A stretch of DNA of 64,000 bases from Achromobacter seleniivolatilans (GTDB lineage Bacteria > Pseudomonadota > Gammaproteobacteria > Burkholderiales > Burkholderiaceae_B): positions 5,270,001-5,334,000 of the forward strand of contig NZ_CP132976.1 in the NCBI RefSeq assembly GCF_030864005.1, written 5' to 3'. Below the pieces are notes generated by a model, which was not told the DNA's origin, searched no databases, and saw only the letters and a program-made list of their open reading frames with translations. Below, piece after piece: positions 8,751-21,455 of this stretch; the stretch's first letter is position 1; each line of letters starts with the position of its first letter. Position numbers and translations under genes: made by a program.

Positions 8751-9449
8751 ATGCAAGACATCACCGGTTTGACCCGCCAACAGATCGCGCAATTGCTGGC
8801 CAGCGATATCCCGGATGGATCCATCGTCAACCTGGGTATCGGCATGCCGACGCTGGTGGGCGACTGCCTGCCTTCCAACAAAGACATTCTGCTGCACAGC
8901 GAGAACGGCATTCTGGGCATGGGGCCGGCGGCAATCGGCAACGATGTGGACCCGGACCTCATCAACGCCAGCCGTCAGCCCATTACCTTGCTGGACGGGG
9001 CGTCCATCACCGAACACACGCTGTCGTTCGCGATGATGCGGGGCGGTCACTTGGACTACGCGGTGCTGGGCGCGTTTCAGGTGTCTGCCAAGGGCGACCT
9101 GGCCAACTGGAAGACTGATGCGGCCGATGCCATCCCTGCCGTGGGCGGGGCGATGGACCTGGCGGTGGGCGCCAAGCAGGTGCTGGCCATGATGGAACAC
9201 CGTGGCCGCGACGGCACGCCCAAGGTGCTGACGCAGTGCACCTACCCGCTGACAGGGGCGGGCGTGGTGACGCGCATCTATACCGATCTGGCGGTGATTG
9301 ACGTCACGCCAGAAGGCTTGTGTGTCTACGCCATGAAGCAGGGCGTGAGCGAAGGTTTCTTGCGTTCGGTCACTGGCGCGCCGCTGCAATTTCCTGACAC
9401 GCCGCGCACGATTGTGTTGGACCCGGCCGGCGCACCGCGCTACGCCTGA
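8751..9449 (+). CDS. 3-oxoacid-type CoA transferase, subunit B
   Basis: The 232-residue protein contains 'LLHSENGILGMGP', the family signature with the catalytic glutamate (Glu51) that forms the acyl-enzyme/CoA-thioester intermediate. The glycine-rich 'IVNLGIGMPTLV' near residue 25 is also conserved. It pairs with the subunit encoded at 8084-8749. The operon order (Bug receptor, subunit A, subunit B, Bug receptor) suggests uptake and CoA activation of one organic acid class. Confidence 0.88.
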   Translation: MQDITGLTRQQIAQLLASDIPDGSIVNLGIGMPTLVGDCLPSNKDILLHSENGILGMGPAAIGNDVDPDLINASRQPITLLDGASITEHTLSFAMMRGGHLDYAVLGAFQVSAKGDLANWKTDAADAIPAVGGAMDLAVGAKQVLAMMEHRGRDGTPKVLTQCTYPLTGAGVVTRIYTDLAVIDVTPEGLCVYAMKQGVSEGFLRSVTGAPLQFPDTPRTIVLDPAGAPRYA

Positions 9450-9484
9450 CGTCTTGCGCCCGGCCCCGGGCTGAGGAAATCCTG

Positions 9485-10447
9485 ATGATCCGTTCGATAC
9501 TGGCTTCTATATCGCTAGGTGTGGTGTGCATGGGCGCGCCGCAGGCGGCACCCGTCTATCCCGACAAACCCATTACCCTGCTCATTCCGTATCCCCCCGG
9601 CGGAAGCGCTGACATGCTGGCGCGCCCGCTCAGCGCGGAATTGCAAAAGAAGTGGGGCCAGCCGGTGGTACTGGAATACAAGCCGGGCGCAGGCGGCGCT
9701 ATTGCATCGTCGCAACTGGCCCGCGCCAAACCGGACGGCTATACCTTGCTGATGGTGCTGGCGGCGCACGCCATCAATCCCAGCCTGTATCCCTCTTTGC
9801 CGTATGACACGCGCAAGGATTTTGCGCCGGTGTCGCTGGTGGCGACTCTGCCGATGCTGGTGGCGGCGCCCTTGTCCACGCCCGCCAATACCATTCCGGA
9901 GCTGATCGCGTACGGTAAAAGCCATCCGGGCAAGCTCAGTTTTGCGTCGGCGGGCAATGGCAACACCAGTCACCTTGCCGCCGAGATGTTCAAGAACCAG
10001 ACGGGTACGGACATGATGCATGTGCCGTACAAGGGCAGCGGGCCTGCGGTGGTGGCTTTGCTGAGTGGAGAGGTTTCTTTGATGTTCGACAGCATTTCGA
10101 CCTCGCTGCCGCAAGTGCAGGCGGGAAAATTGAAGGCGATTGCTGTGACGGGTGACCGCCGTTCGCCGTTGCTGCCTGATGTGCCAACGGTGGCGGAAAG
10201 CGTGCCGGGGTTTGTGGTGAACGGCTGGTACGGGGTGCTGGCGCCGGCGGGAACGCCGTCTGCGGTGGTGGATGCGTTGAGCCGGGGGATTGCTGAGGCG
10301 GTCTCAGTGCCGGGGGTTCGGGGGCAGTTGGCGGGGTATGGATATGAGGTGGTGGGGTCTACCGCTGCGGAGTTCTCGGGGCATATTGATCGGGAGCTGG
10401 AGGCTTGGAAGCGGGCTGTTGAGGCTTCGGGGGCGCGGTTGAATTGA
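9485..10447 (+). CDS. Bug-family (TctC-like) periplasmic receptor, second copy
   Basis: The 320-residue protein has a signal peptide ('ISLGVVCMGAPQAAP') and the same family motifs as the gene at 7115: 'YPDKPITLLIPYPPGG', 'LARAKPDGYTLLMV', 'MMHVPYKGSGPAVVALL', 'VQAGKLKAIAVTGDRR'. It is 35 bases downstream of the CoA-transferase subunit B gene and probably in the same operon. The two receptors differ enough to be paralogues rather than a recent duplication. Confidence 0.88.
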   Translation: MIRSILASISLGVVCMGAPQAAPVYPDKPITLLIPYPPGGSADMLARPLSAELQKKWGQPVVLEYKPGAGGAIASSQLARAKPDGYTLLMVLAAHAINPSLYPSLPYDTRKDFAPVSLVATLPMLVAAPLSTPANTIPELIAYGKSHPGKLSFASAGNGNTSHLAAEMFKNQTGTDMMHVPYKGSGPAVVALLSGEVSLMFDSISTSLPQVQAGKLKAIAVTGDRRSPLLPDVPTVAESVPGFVVNGWYGVLAPAGTPSAVVDALSRGIAEAVSVPGVRGQLAGYGYEVVGSTAAEFSGHIDRELEAWKRAVEASGARLN

Positions 10448-10474
10448 CGGGGGTTGGTTTTTGCGGGGCTGGGT

Positions 10475-10624
10475 TGGTGCTTCGTAGGCTGCCCCTGGCG
10501 GCGGGGGAGTTGTTGGTGCTTCGTAGGCCGCCCCTGGCGGCGGGAGTTGCTGGTGCTTCGTAGGCTGCCCCTGGCGGCGGGAGTTGCTGGTGCTTCGTAG
10601 GCCGCCCCTGGCCGCGGGCGCCGT
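10475..10624. repeat. Four tandem 37-39 bp repeats
   Basis: Four near-identical units, each opening TGGTGCTTCGTAGGC and ending in a GGCGGCGGG-type stretch, start at 10475, 10514, 10551 and 10588 (periods 39, 37 and 37). The units are contiguous with no unique spacers, so this is not a CRISPR array. It lies just after the second Bug gene in non-coding sequence. Confidence 0.8.
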
Positions 10625-11040
10625 GTCCGCTCGCGCCCACGATTGCGGTCCGGAGCCTTCGCTCCGGACTGCCCCGTTGTCATCTTCGTCCGCCTTCGGC
10701 TCCCTTCAGATTCCCTCGGGCGCATCGAGGTTGCTCGCAGCCACGTCGCCCGCGGCCAGGGGCTCTGGCTGTCTTAAGCCGGTGCGCTGCTAGATCTGTG
10801 TTTACTGACGAGGCTTGCGGTGCCCGCCTCTGCGGCCGCCCGGGCGGCGCGCTATCGGCTTACGCGTTGTGGTGCGTCGAGGCGATGGCGCTTCGCTAAT
10901 GCGGTGGGCGGGTTGCTAGTGGTGCCGCCCATCGGTTCTGATGAAGCGCTTGTGCGTCTGTGCGTTTGTGGCGCGGTATTCGCGCTGCTGCGGCGAAACA
11001 CGTTGTCGCCGCAGCGGCTGGGCATCAGTCAGGCAGAGGA
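10625..11040. other. Non-coding gap with one strong hairpin
   Basis: I see no credible gene here. A perfect stem-loop (GTCCGGAGC-cttc-GCTCCGGAC, 10648-10669) stands out; it lacks a T-run. The rest is GC-rich sequence between the Bug operon and the 3' end of thiC. Confidence 0.5.
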
Positions 11041-13116
<2,076 letters not shown>

Positions 13117-13353
13117 CGCGAAGGCGAAGTATAGAGCCTGGCGCGGTCTGCGGTGATGCTGCGTTGCGTCAGGAGGTCGGCGCTGGAAGCCCGGGCTTTT
13201 GGGTATGCGGTGTTTTTGGGTGCCTGGTATTACTGCATTACATTTGGATTCAAGCTGCGGAGACACCGTCATGCAGGTTCGGTACACTTTTCCAAACCAA
13301 ACGCCCTGTGGCCAGCCGCCACCGGGCATAGTCCACTTAAGAAGGAATCGAGC

Positions 13354-13917
13354 ATGCAACTGACTCTACGCAAATTGGCGCCCGCCCTGGTTGTTGTGAC
13401 GTTGGCGCTAGCGGGTTGCAAGACCGCCCCGACTAAGGCCCCCGGCGCGGCGGCGACGCCCGACGCCGGTCAGCAGGCAACGCCGCCTGCTACCGCGTCG
13501 AGCGTGGACTTTTACCTGGCCCAAAAGACGGCCGGCCCGGGCCTGCGCGAAATCGCACTGCCTGACGGCAAGCTCTACATGCAAGAAGTGCCCGTGCTGA
13601 CGCGCGCCGACCTGACCGACGCTGCCGCGTTGGTGGATCGCCAGGGTCAGAACTTCGTGGGCCTGCGCTTCTCTGAATCCGGCGCGCGCAAGCTGACTGA
13701 AATCAGCACCAAGAACGTCGGCAACATGCTGGCTCTGGTGATTGACCGTGAACTGGTGGCAGCCCCCAGCATCGCTGAGCCGCTGAATCGCGGCGTGCTG
13801 GCGTTTGGCGTTCCGTCCGCTCAGGCGGCATCTGAAATCGCCGCCAAGATCCGCGGCGATGCTGCTCCCGCGCCTGCCGCTGGCGGCGCCGTGCCGGCTC
13901 CCGCTCCCAAGCCCTGA
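13354..13917 (+). CDS. Lipoprotein with SecD P1-head-like domain
   Basis: The 187-residue protein starts MQLTLRKLAPALVVVTLALA followed by GCK, a lipobox with Cys22. After a Pro/Ala-rich linker comes a domain with 'NFVGLRFSESGARKLTEIS' and 'LALVIDRELVAAPSIAEPL', which resembles the periplasmic P1 head of the SecD translocase subunit. It ends in another Pro/Ala-rich tail. Function is unknown; it is probably anchored in the outer or inner membrane facing the periplasm. The ATG at 13354 follows GAAGGAA. It stands alone and ends at a strong terminator. Confidence 0.8.
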   Translation: MQLTLRKLAPALVVVTLALAGCKTAPTKAPGAAATPDAGQQATPPATASSVDFYLAQKTAGPGLREIALPDGKLYMQEVPVLTRADLTDAAALVDRQGQNFVGLRFSESGARKLTEISTKNVGNMLALVIDRELVAAPSIAEPLNRGVLAFGVPSAQAASEIAAKIRGDAAPAPAAGGAVPAPAPKP

Positions 13918-13930
13918 TCGGCTTGAAATT

Positions 13931-13968
13931 AAAAAACCCGGCAATGTGTGAATTGCCGGGTTTTTTTT
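13931..13968. terminator. Strong bidirectional rho-independent terminator
   Basis: CCCGGCAAT (13937-13945) pairs with ATTGCCGGG (13952-13960), with an A-run before and eight Ts after. It works for the lipoprotein gene and, in the other direction, for the HTH gene ending at 14019. Confidence 0.92.
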
Positions 13969-14018
13969 CGTCTTGCCCATGTCGGGCTTAACGCCTATCT
14001 GCAAAAGGGTAACGGCGG

Positions 14019-14465
14019 TCAGCCGATTTTGCGCCCGCGCTTGATACCGCGCCGGACCTGCACCATCTCAATATAGGTCTGCGTCAACGCTTCCAACATG
14101 GCTCGATCGTCCGAGGTCAGGGTCTCGAATTGGGACGGCGAGATATTCGGAAATGGCCATGGAGCCATCGGACGAGTCCGGCCGCCAGCACGCGCCGCTG
14201 GATCAGCAATACCCGGTGGAAGCAGGGTGTTGCTCAGGTCGTAGCCTTCCATGGGAAGCTCCATGGGGCCCTTGCCGGTTTCGAGCCATTCGACTTCCAC
14301 CTTGAGGACCTGCGCCAGTTTTCGGGCCGAGCGGCTGGAGTGCCGCAAACCACTTTCGTAGCTGCCGATTGCACTTTGCGAGATGCGTACTAAACGGGCG
14401 AGCGCGTTCTGCGTGTGGCCACGCAAGAGACGCGCATGCTTCAGTCGGTCTGAGAATGTCTTCAC
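14019..14465 (-). CDS. XRE-family helix-turn-helix regulator
   Basis: The protein has an N-terminal Cro/CI-type HTH: 'FSDRLKHARLLRGHTQNALA' followed by 'RISQSAIGSYESGLRHSSR'. The rest, about 85 residues, is proline-rich and unfamiliar. I chose the GTG at 14465 (V-K-T-F-S-D, 148 residues) because related regulators begin just before 'FSDRL'. An upstream in-frame ATG at 14528 or 14576 would cover the AT-rich divergent promoter. It is divergent from the gene at 14544, which it may control. Confidence 0.7.
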   Translation of the reverse strand: MKTFSDRLKHARLLRGHTQNALARLVRISQSAIGSYESGLRHSSRSARKLAQVLKVEVEWLETGKGPMELPMEGYDLSNTLLPPGIADPAARAGGRTRPMAPWPFPNISPSQFETLTSDDRAMLEALTQTYIEMVQVRRGIKRGRKIG

Positions 14466-14543
14466 ACGGCGATTGAAGCTTGCCGTGGTGGCACTTTGGT
14501 AGTTATAAACATTACCTAGGTGATACATTGGGGGGACAATTGT

Positions 14544-15224
14544 ATGCATGAGCGTGGCAGCGTCTTCGTCGTGCAACTCGATGAAATGACTAGCAGTACT
14601 TTCGTCGATGCACTACGCCAGTTTCGTTGGCAAGTACGCGTCTTTCATTCTTCAGGCGGGGTATTGGAGAACCTGCAGACTCACGCTGCGGATGCGCTGG
14701 TCTTGCGTGGCGCGTGTGCCGGCGCGCCCGGGCTGATCGCCACCTTGCGCAAGGCGGCGCCGGGGGCAGCAGTGGTGTGGCAGGCGCAAGAGTCCACCGC
14801 GCTTGAACGCGTGGCGGCGTTGGATGCCGGCGTGGATGTGTGCACGCCTGGCGGCATGGAGGTCCTGGAATGGGATGCGCTGTTGCGCAATCTGTACCGC
14901 CGGACGTTGCGCCATGCGATGACTTGGCGGCTGGACAGACGGGCGCGTGCGTTGGCGGGGCCAGGCGGTGAACAGTTGCCGCTGACCCCGACGGAAAGCG
15001 CTTTTTTTATCCGTTTGCTGAATGCGCCGGGGCAGTGCCTGCACCGCGAGCGCTTCTTTCCCGCTGGCGCGCGCAGCCCCTTGGATGCGGCGCGGCGGGT
15101 GGATGTGCTGGTGTCGCGGTTGCGCAGCAAGGCGCGCCGCATGCAGATTGAATTGCCTGTGCTGGCGGTGCGCGGGTGGGGATATCTCTTGCTGCCCCAC
15201 ACCGACGCTGACGAGCCAGACTAA
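14544..15224 (+). CDS. OmpR/PhoB-type winged-helix protein with degenerate receiver-like domain
   Basis: The 226-residue protein begins [15 protein letters not shown] after a GGGGGG ribosome-binding site. The N-terminal ~110 residues resemble a receiver fold ('[20 protein letters not shown]', 'GAAVVWQAQ', '[13 protein letters not shown]') but lack the acidic pocket and phospho-acceptor Asp in the usual places. The C-terminus has a PhoB-type winged helix: '[20 protein letters not shown]', '[15 protein letters not shown]', 'AVRGWGYLL'. It is probably a phosphorylation-independent regulator. It is divergent from the XRE gene, and its 3' end overlaps that of proB by four bases. Confidence 0.75.
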   Translation: MHERGSVFVVQLDEMTSSTFVDALRQFRWQVRVFHSSGGVLENLQTHAADALVLRGACAGAPGLIATLRKAAPGAAVVWQAQESTALERVAALDAGVDVCTPGGMEVLEWDALLRNLYRRTLRHAMTWRLDRRARALAGPGGEQLPLTPTESAFFIRLLNAPGQCLHRERFFPAGARSPLDAARRVDVLVSRLRSKARRMQIELPVLAVRGWGYLLLPHTDADEPD

Positions 15225-16357
15225 AGGACGACCAGGTTGTCCCGATGCATGAGCTCGGGGTCGGTCATGCTGCCCAAAATGCGGGCAATTTGCGAAGACG
15301 GTTGGCGCAGGATGCGGCGGGTATCCACGGAAGAGTAGTTGATCAGGCCGCGAGCCCACTCGCGTCCGTGGCTGTCCACGCAGGCCACGACGTCGCCGCG
15401 GCCAAACTCGCCTTCCACTTCGGTTACGCCGATGGAGAGCAGGCTTTTGCCTTCGCGCACCAGCGCCTGTACGGCGCCGTCATCCAGCACCACGCGGCCG
15501 CGCAGCCGCAAGTGATCGGCCAGCCATTGCTTGCGCGCCGACCACACGGGCAGCACGGCGCGCAGTTCGCTGCCGATACATTCACCCTGGGCCAGGCGCG
15601 TCAGCACGTTGCGTTCGTGACCGGACGCGATGACGGTGTGCGCACCGCTGTGCGCAGCGCGCTTGGCGGCCAGCACTTTGGTCAGCATGCCGCCTGTGCC
15701 GATGCCGCTGCCGGCGCCGCCCGCCATGGCTTCCAGCGCCGGGTCGCCCGCTTGCGCGTGCGACATGAATTTGGCGTCGGGATTCTTGCGGGGGTCGGAG
15801 TCGTACAGACCGCGCTGATCGGTCAGGATGATGAGCGTATCGGCTTCGATCAGATTGGTGACAAGCGCGCCCAGCGTGTCGTTGTCGCCCAGCCGGATTT
15901 CGTCGGTGACCACCGTATCGTTTTCGTTCACGATCGGCACCACGCCCAGACGCAGCAGGGCAAACAGCGTGCTGCGCGCGTTCAGGTAGCGGTGGCGGTC
16001 AGCCAGATCTTCGTGGGTCAGCAGAATCTGCGCGGTGCGCAGGCCGTATTCGGCAAACGCCGCTTCATAGGCCTGGCACAAACCCATCTGGCCCACGGCC
16101 GCGGCGGCTTGCAGTTCGTGCATGACGGACGGGCGCTTGCGCCATCCCAGCCGCGCCATGCCTTCGGCGATGGCGCCGCTGGAGACCAGCACGATCTGCT
16201 TGCCCTGCTTGTGCAGGGCAGCGATCTGCGCGGCCCAGTGCGCCACGGCGGCGCGGTCCAGGCCTCGGCCTTCATTGGTGACCAGCGACGAGCCGACTTT
16301 GGCGACTAGACGCTGGGCGTTGGTGACAACAGAAACGGCAGGTGATTCAGCTGACAT
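15221..16357 (-). CDS. proB: Glutamate 5-kinase
   Basis: The 378-residue enzyme phosphorylates glutamate as the first step of proline synthesis. The amino-acid-kinase domain shows '[15 protein letters not shown]', '[13 protein letters not shown]', '[12 protein letters not shown]' and '[16 protein letters not shown]'. A C-terminal PUA domain (about residues 280-370) is present, as in the long form of the enzyme. It is followed upstream on the same strand by obgE, the usual betaproteobacterial arrangement. Confidence 0.95.
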   Translation of the reverse strand: MSAESPAVSVVTNAQRLVAKVGSSLVTNEGRGLDRAAVAHWAAQIAALHKQGKQIVLVSSGAIAEGMARLGWRKRPSVMHELQAAAAVGQMGLCQAYEAAFAEYGLRTAQILLTHEDLADRHRYLNARSTLFALLRLGVVPIVNENDTVVTDEIRLGDNDTLGALVTNLIEADTLIILTDQRGLYDSDPRKNPDAKFMSHAQAGDPALEAMAGGAGSGIGTGGMLTKVLAAKRAAHSGAHTVIASGHERNVLTRLAQGECIGSELRAVLPVWSARKQWLADHLRLRGRVVLDDGAVQALVREGKSLLSIGVTEVEGEFGRGDVVACVDSHGREWARGLINYSSVDTRRILRQPSSQIARILGSMTDPELMHRDNLVVL

Positions 16358-16412
16358 GATGGGGGCCGGCTGCGGCGCGAAAAGACGTAATCGTAAGGAC
16401 TGCGATTATGGC

Positions 16413-17636
<1,224 letters not shown>

Positions 17637-17637
17637 T

Positions 17638-17676
17638 TAAAACAAAAAAGCCCTGCCGCATGCGACAGGGCTTTTG
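17638..17676 (-). terminator. Rho-independent terminator after rpmA
   Basis: Read on the minus strand, GCCCTGTCG-catg-CGGCAGGGC is followed by TTTTTTGTTTT. It separates rplU-rpmA from obgE. Confidence 0.9.
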
Positions 17677-17747
17677 CCGTTCGAGAACGCGGCGAACCGC
17701 GTTCTACAGCGTGCGAGTCTGATGACTCGTCCGCTGAATCGCTCCGA

Positions 17748-18008
17748 TTACTCGGCAGCGATGATCGAAACGGTCTGCTTGTTCAACGCGCCCTTGAAGC
17801 CGAATTGAACCTTGCCGTCGATCAGCGCGAACAGGGTGTGGTCCTTGCCCATGCCGACGTTCACGCCAGCGTGGAAGCGAGTACCGCGCTGACGCACGAT
17901 GATCGAACCAGCGGGAATCAATTCGCCGCCGAAAGTCTTGACGCCCAGACGCTTTGATTCTGAGTCGCGTCCGTTTCGCGTAGAGCCGCCGCCCTTTTTC
18001 TGTGCCAT
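17748..18008 (-). CDS. rpmA: 50S ribosomal protein L27
   Basis: The 86-residue protein begins [20 protein letters not shown] and contains '[16 protein letters not shown]', which is diagnostic of bL27. L27 reaches into the peptidyl-transferase centre of the large subunit. It is the second gene of the rplU-rpmA operon, 34 bases after rplU. Confidence 0.98.
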   Translation of the reverse strand: MAQKKGGGSTRNGRDSESKRLGVKTFGGELIPAGSIIVRQRGTRFHAGVNVGMGKDHTLFALIDGKVQFGFKGALNKQTVSIIAAE

Positions 18009-18042
18009 GTTTAGCTCCTGCTAAGTGGTACCGAGTCGCGTC

Positions 18043-18354
18043 TTAAGCCGTGATGGCTTCGATGCGGATTTCGGTGTAGTTCTGACGGTGGCCCTGACGC
18101 TTCTGATAGTGCTTGCGACGGCGCATCTTGAAGATCTTGACTTTGTCATGGCGGCCTTGCGCAAGAACCGTTGCCTTGACCACAGCGCCGGGGACGAGGG
18201 GCGTGCCAACTTTCAGTTGGTCGCCTTCGCCCACGGACAGCACTTGGTCCAGGGTGATTTCTTGCCCAATGTCTGCCGGTATCTGTTCTATCTTGAGTTT
18301 TTCGCCAGCGGCAACGCGATACTGCTTGCCACCGGTTTTTACGACCGCGTACAT
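18043..18354 (-). CDS. rplU: 50S ribosomal protein L21
   Basis: The 103-residue protein begins [20 protein letters not shown] and has the C-terminal '[20 protein letters not shown]' typical of bL21, which binds 23S rRNA. An AAGGAA ribosome-binding site precedes the ATG. It is the first gene of the operon. Confidence 0.98.
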   Translation of the reverse strand: MYAVVKTGGKQYRVAAGEKLKIEQIPADIGQEITLDQVLSVGEGDQLKVGTPLVPGAVVKATVLAQGRHDKVKIFKMRRRKHYQKRQGHRQNYTEIRIEAITA

Positions 18355-18883
18355 GGGGTGTTCCTTAAATAGGTAAATGGGTTTATTTACGTTGCCAGCC
18401 CTGCTGGGCCGGATTACCGCTTTGGGGGTGCTGGGGGTGCTTGCTTGTTCTGGCAGAAACCAGAAGCCAGCAGGAAGGACACCGTCCGGACCGCCCTAAG
18501 GGTTTACCCCTAAGGATTTACTCCTAAGGGTTTACGTAAGCAACCGACGTAATTCGGGCATTGCTGACCGAGTCGGTGATATTAGCCTGTGACTTTCAGA
18601 AAGTCAAAAAGCCGTTGCAGGCTAAGGGCTTAGGTGTGGCGTGAAGGCTTCACGCCCGGGGAGCCATCCGCTGCGTGATCCCTTGCGCGACCTCTCGAAG
18701 CCCTTCCATCACGTCGCGCCGGCGGGCCGCGTCCAGGCGATCGGGGCGGGGGTGATGGGCTGGCGGCGCCGCGCCTGCCTCGCGGAACACCCCGTATAAT
18801 CGCTGGTCGAATCCCCCGCCCTCGCCGGTGGGCCCAGCGGTAAGAGCCGTCACGCGGCTCGTTTCACACTTGTCGGATACGTC
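18355..18883. promoter_or_regulatory. Divergent rplU/ispB intergenic region with a triple 14-bp repeat
   Basis: There is no gene in this 529-bp gap. Three tandem 14-mers of the form CCCTAAGGGTTTAC (18494-18507, 18508-18521 and 18522-18535, differing at one or two bases) lie midway. Promoters for rplU (leftward) and ispB (rightward) must be in this gap; I cannot place them confidently. Confidence 0.6.
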
Positions 18884-19849
18884 TTGAATCTCCCCGCGCT
18901 TATTGCCCCCATTGCTGACGATATGAAGGCTGTCGACGCGGTTATCCGCGATCGGCTCAATTCCGATGTGGTTCTGATCCGCACGATTGGCGACTACATC
19001 ATTGGGGCGGGCGGCAAGCGCATGCGCCCGGCCATGGTGCTGATGGTGGCGCGTGCCCTGGGTTACGAGGGGACGCATCACCAATTGCTGGCCGCCGTTG
19101 TGGAGTTCATCCATACGGCCACCTTGCTGCATGACGACGTGGTGGACGAGTCCGACCTGCGCCGCGGCCGCGAGACCGCCAATGCCGTATTCGGCAACGC
19201 CGCCAGCGTGCTGGTGGGCGACTACCTGTATTCCCGCTCGTTTGAAATGATGGTGGAAGCCGACTCGATGCGCATCATGAGCATCCTGTCCGAAGCCACC
19301 ACCGTGATCGCCGAAGGCGAGGTGCTGCAGCTTCTGAACGTGCACGACCCGGAAGTCTCGCAAGAGCGCTACCTGCAAGTCGTGCGCTACAAGACCGCCA
19401 AGCTGTTCGAGGCCGCCGCCCAGGTGGGCGCCGTGCTGGCGGGCGCCACTCCTGAGCAGGAAGCTGCCGCCGCAGCCTATGGCCGCCACGTGGGCACCGC
19501 CTTCCAACTGGTGGACGACGTGCTGGACTACAGCGGCGACGCCGCCGCTCTGGGCAAGAACGTGGGCGATGACCTGCGCGAAGGCAAGCCGACCCTGCCG
19601 CTGATCCGCGTGATGGAAGTGGGTACGCCGGAACAGCAGCAACTGATCCGCGACGCCATCACCACCGGCGACGCCGACTTCGCCGCCGTGGCCGCCGCCA
19701 TCCAGGCAACGGACGCGCTGGACCACGCCCGCCAGGCCGCCGTGGCCGAGGCAGACCGGGCCCGCGCCGCCCTGGCGGATTACCCCGTTTCGCCTTTTCT
19801 GAATTCTCTGCTAGAATTCTGCGCTTTCGCGGTGAATAGAGATCGTTAG
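18884..19849 (+). CDS. ispB: Octaprenyl diphosphate synthase (polyprenyl synthetase)
   Basis: The 321-residue enzyme makes the ubiquinone side chain by adding isopentenyl units. Both aspartate-rich motifs are present: 'LLHDDVVDESDLRRG' (first DDxxD) and 'FQLVDDVLDYSGD' (second). 'GGKRMRPAMVL' near residue 45 is the usual substrate-binding loop. The start shown is TTG at 18884, giving LNLPALIAPIADD; the next ATG is 13 codons in, so the exact start is uncertain. It is divergent from rplU. Confidence 0.93.
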   Translation: MNLPALIAPIADDMKAVDAVIRDRLNSDVVLIRTIGDYIIGAGGKRMRPAMVLMVARALGYEGTHHQLLAAVVEFIHTATLLHDDVVDESDLRRGRETANAVFGNAASVLVGDYLYSRSFEMMVEADSMRIMSILSEATTVIAEGEVLQLLNVHDPEVSQERYLQVVRYKTAKLFEAAAQVGAVLAGATPEQEAAAAAYGRHVGTAFQLVDDVLDYSGDAAALGKNVGDDLREGKPTLPLIRVMEVGTPEQQQLIRDAITTGDADFAAVAAAIQATDALDHARQAAVAEADRARAALADYPVSPFLNSLLEFCAFAVNRDR

Positions 19850-19882
19850 CCGAGGCGGTTGGCAAAATCGTTGGCTAGATAC

Positions 19883-19959
19883 CCAAAGCAGGATGCTTTG
19901 GAAGTTGGGTTCAGAACTAGATTCGAACCCCATTTTCAAAAAAACCAAATATGGGTTCT
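19883..19959. repeat. Two hairpins downstream of ispB
   Basis: CCAAAGCA-gga-TGCTTTGG (19883-19901) and GAACCCCAT with ATGGGTTC (about 19925-19959) can form stem-loops. Neither is followed by a convincing T-run. They lie between ispB and the tRNA and may shape the ispB transcript end. Confidence 0.45.
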
Positions 19960-20075
19960 AATAGCGGTCGCTGTTGATCAGCGTGAAGTAGAACTTGGTA
20001 GCACTGAGCGCCACTAAGTCGGTCGCAATACTGGTAGTGAATACCGGTAGTACTGAGGCCAAAAGTAGTAAGACT

Positions 20076-20443
<368 letters not shown>

Positions 20444-20496
20444 TCTCTGTCCTTCCTTGACAAATTGATTGAGGGCGGATAGCTTTGCACCTCATT

Positions 20497-20528
20497 AGAC
20501 AATTTTGTCTTAGAAATTATTGTCTATA
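20497..20528. promoter_or_regulatory. Palindromic operator between the HTH gene and parA
   Basis: AGACAA-tt-TTGTCT (20497-20510) is a perfect dyad, and a further half-site ATTGTCTA follows within 20 bases. A related half-site, TTGACAAATTG, lies near 20457. The array is in the AT-rich promoter region shared by the divergent HTH gene and parA and is a likely binding site for the HTH protein. Confidence 0.55.
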
Positions 20529-20600
20529 GCTTAACGATACCTGCCCTTCATCGGGCGCGCAACTGGGCCTAAAGGCCCCACGCCGAAATAGAGGAACGCC

Positions 20601-21452
20601 ATGCCACACGTGATCGCGGTCGCGTCCACCAAAGGTGGAGTCACGAAGACCACAACCTGCGCAAATCTTGCCGGGATATTTGCCGACTTCGGCATGCGGG
20701 TCTTGTTAATAGACGCTGACGAACAGAACAGCCTGACGAAGTACTACCCCATCGACCAGCGCGCGGAGCACGGTCTGACGCGTGTAATCACTCGCGGCGG
20801 TCTCGTCACCGAAGACTGCATTAGCAAGACCTCGATTGCTGGAATCGACATCGTTTGCTCGGACGCTGTCGCTGGAAATCTTCAAACGTGGCTGAAGGAT
20901 CGTGAAGATCGTCTGCTGATAATGCGTCGGGCCGTACGGCGGTCGGCCGCCGTCGAGAAGTATCACGTGATCATCATCGACACGCAGGGCGCAGCCGGCG
21001 AGCTGCAGAAGACGGCGGCGATGGCGGCGGACGTCATCCTGTCTCCCATCAAACCTGATGTCTTGTCTGCGGCTGAATTCGCTGATGGCACGCTCCGCAT
21101 GATGGAGTCTCTGAACAGTCTTTCCGACTTCGGTTCGGACTTCCGCAGTGGGGAGCTGTACGTCGTCATCAGCGCACTGGAGCGCAACAACAACGCGCGC
21201 CAAGTGGCAGATCAGATCCGCCGGAGCTTCCTCGGCCATCGGCAGGTGAAGGGAATTCTTGAAACGGTCGTCCCGCATGCTGCCGCATATACCGCTGCGA
21301 CAACAGCACGGCTCCCCGTTCACCAATATGACCGCCGCCGGGGTGACAAGTCACCCTGGGACGTCATGCACCGCCTGGCGTGGGAGCTCTTCCCCGCGCT
21401 GAACGGCATTTACGTGGACGGTCAGGGCCAGGCCAGTGAGTCGGAGGTCTGA
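20601..21452 (+). CDS. parA: ParA-family partition ATPase
   Basis: The 283-residue protein begins MPHVIAVASTKGGVTKTTTC with the deviant Walker A box (KGGVTKTT, residues 11-18). The A' motif 'VLLIDADEQNSLTKYY' and Walker B 'HVIIIDTQGAAGELQ' follow. It drives segregation or stabilisation of the excised element together with ParB (22075-23718). In PFGI-1/PAPI-1 islands the soj/parA gene is the first large gene next to the tRNA, as here. Confidence 0.92.
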   Translation: MPHVIAVASTKGGVTKTTTCANLAGIFADFGMRVLLIDADEQNSLTKYYPIDQRAEHGLTRVITRGGLVTEDCISKTSIAGIDIVCSDAVAGNLQTWLKDREDRLLIMRRAVRRSAAVEKYHVIIIDTQGAAGELQKTAAMAADVILSPIKPDVLSAAEFADGTLRMMESLNSLSDFGSDFRSGELYVVISALERNNNARQVADQIRRSFLGHRQVKGILETVVPHAAAYTAATTARLPVHQYDRRRGDKSPWDVMHRLAWELFPALNGIYVDGQGQASESEV

Positions 21453-21455
21453 TCG

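Noticed and set aside
10475..10624. Possible CRISPR array
   Set aside because: Units are directly contiguous with no unique spacers of constant length, and no cas genes are present.
9970..10725. 251-codon minus-strand frame over the Bug gene and tandem repeats
   Set aside because: Repetitive low-complexity translation of the repeats and shadow of the Bug gene.
18650..19726. 358-codon minus-strand frame opposite ispB
   Set aside because: His/Gly/Gln-rich shadow of ispB.
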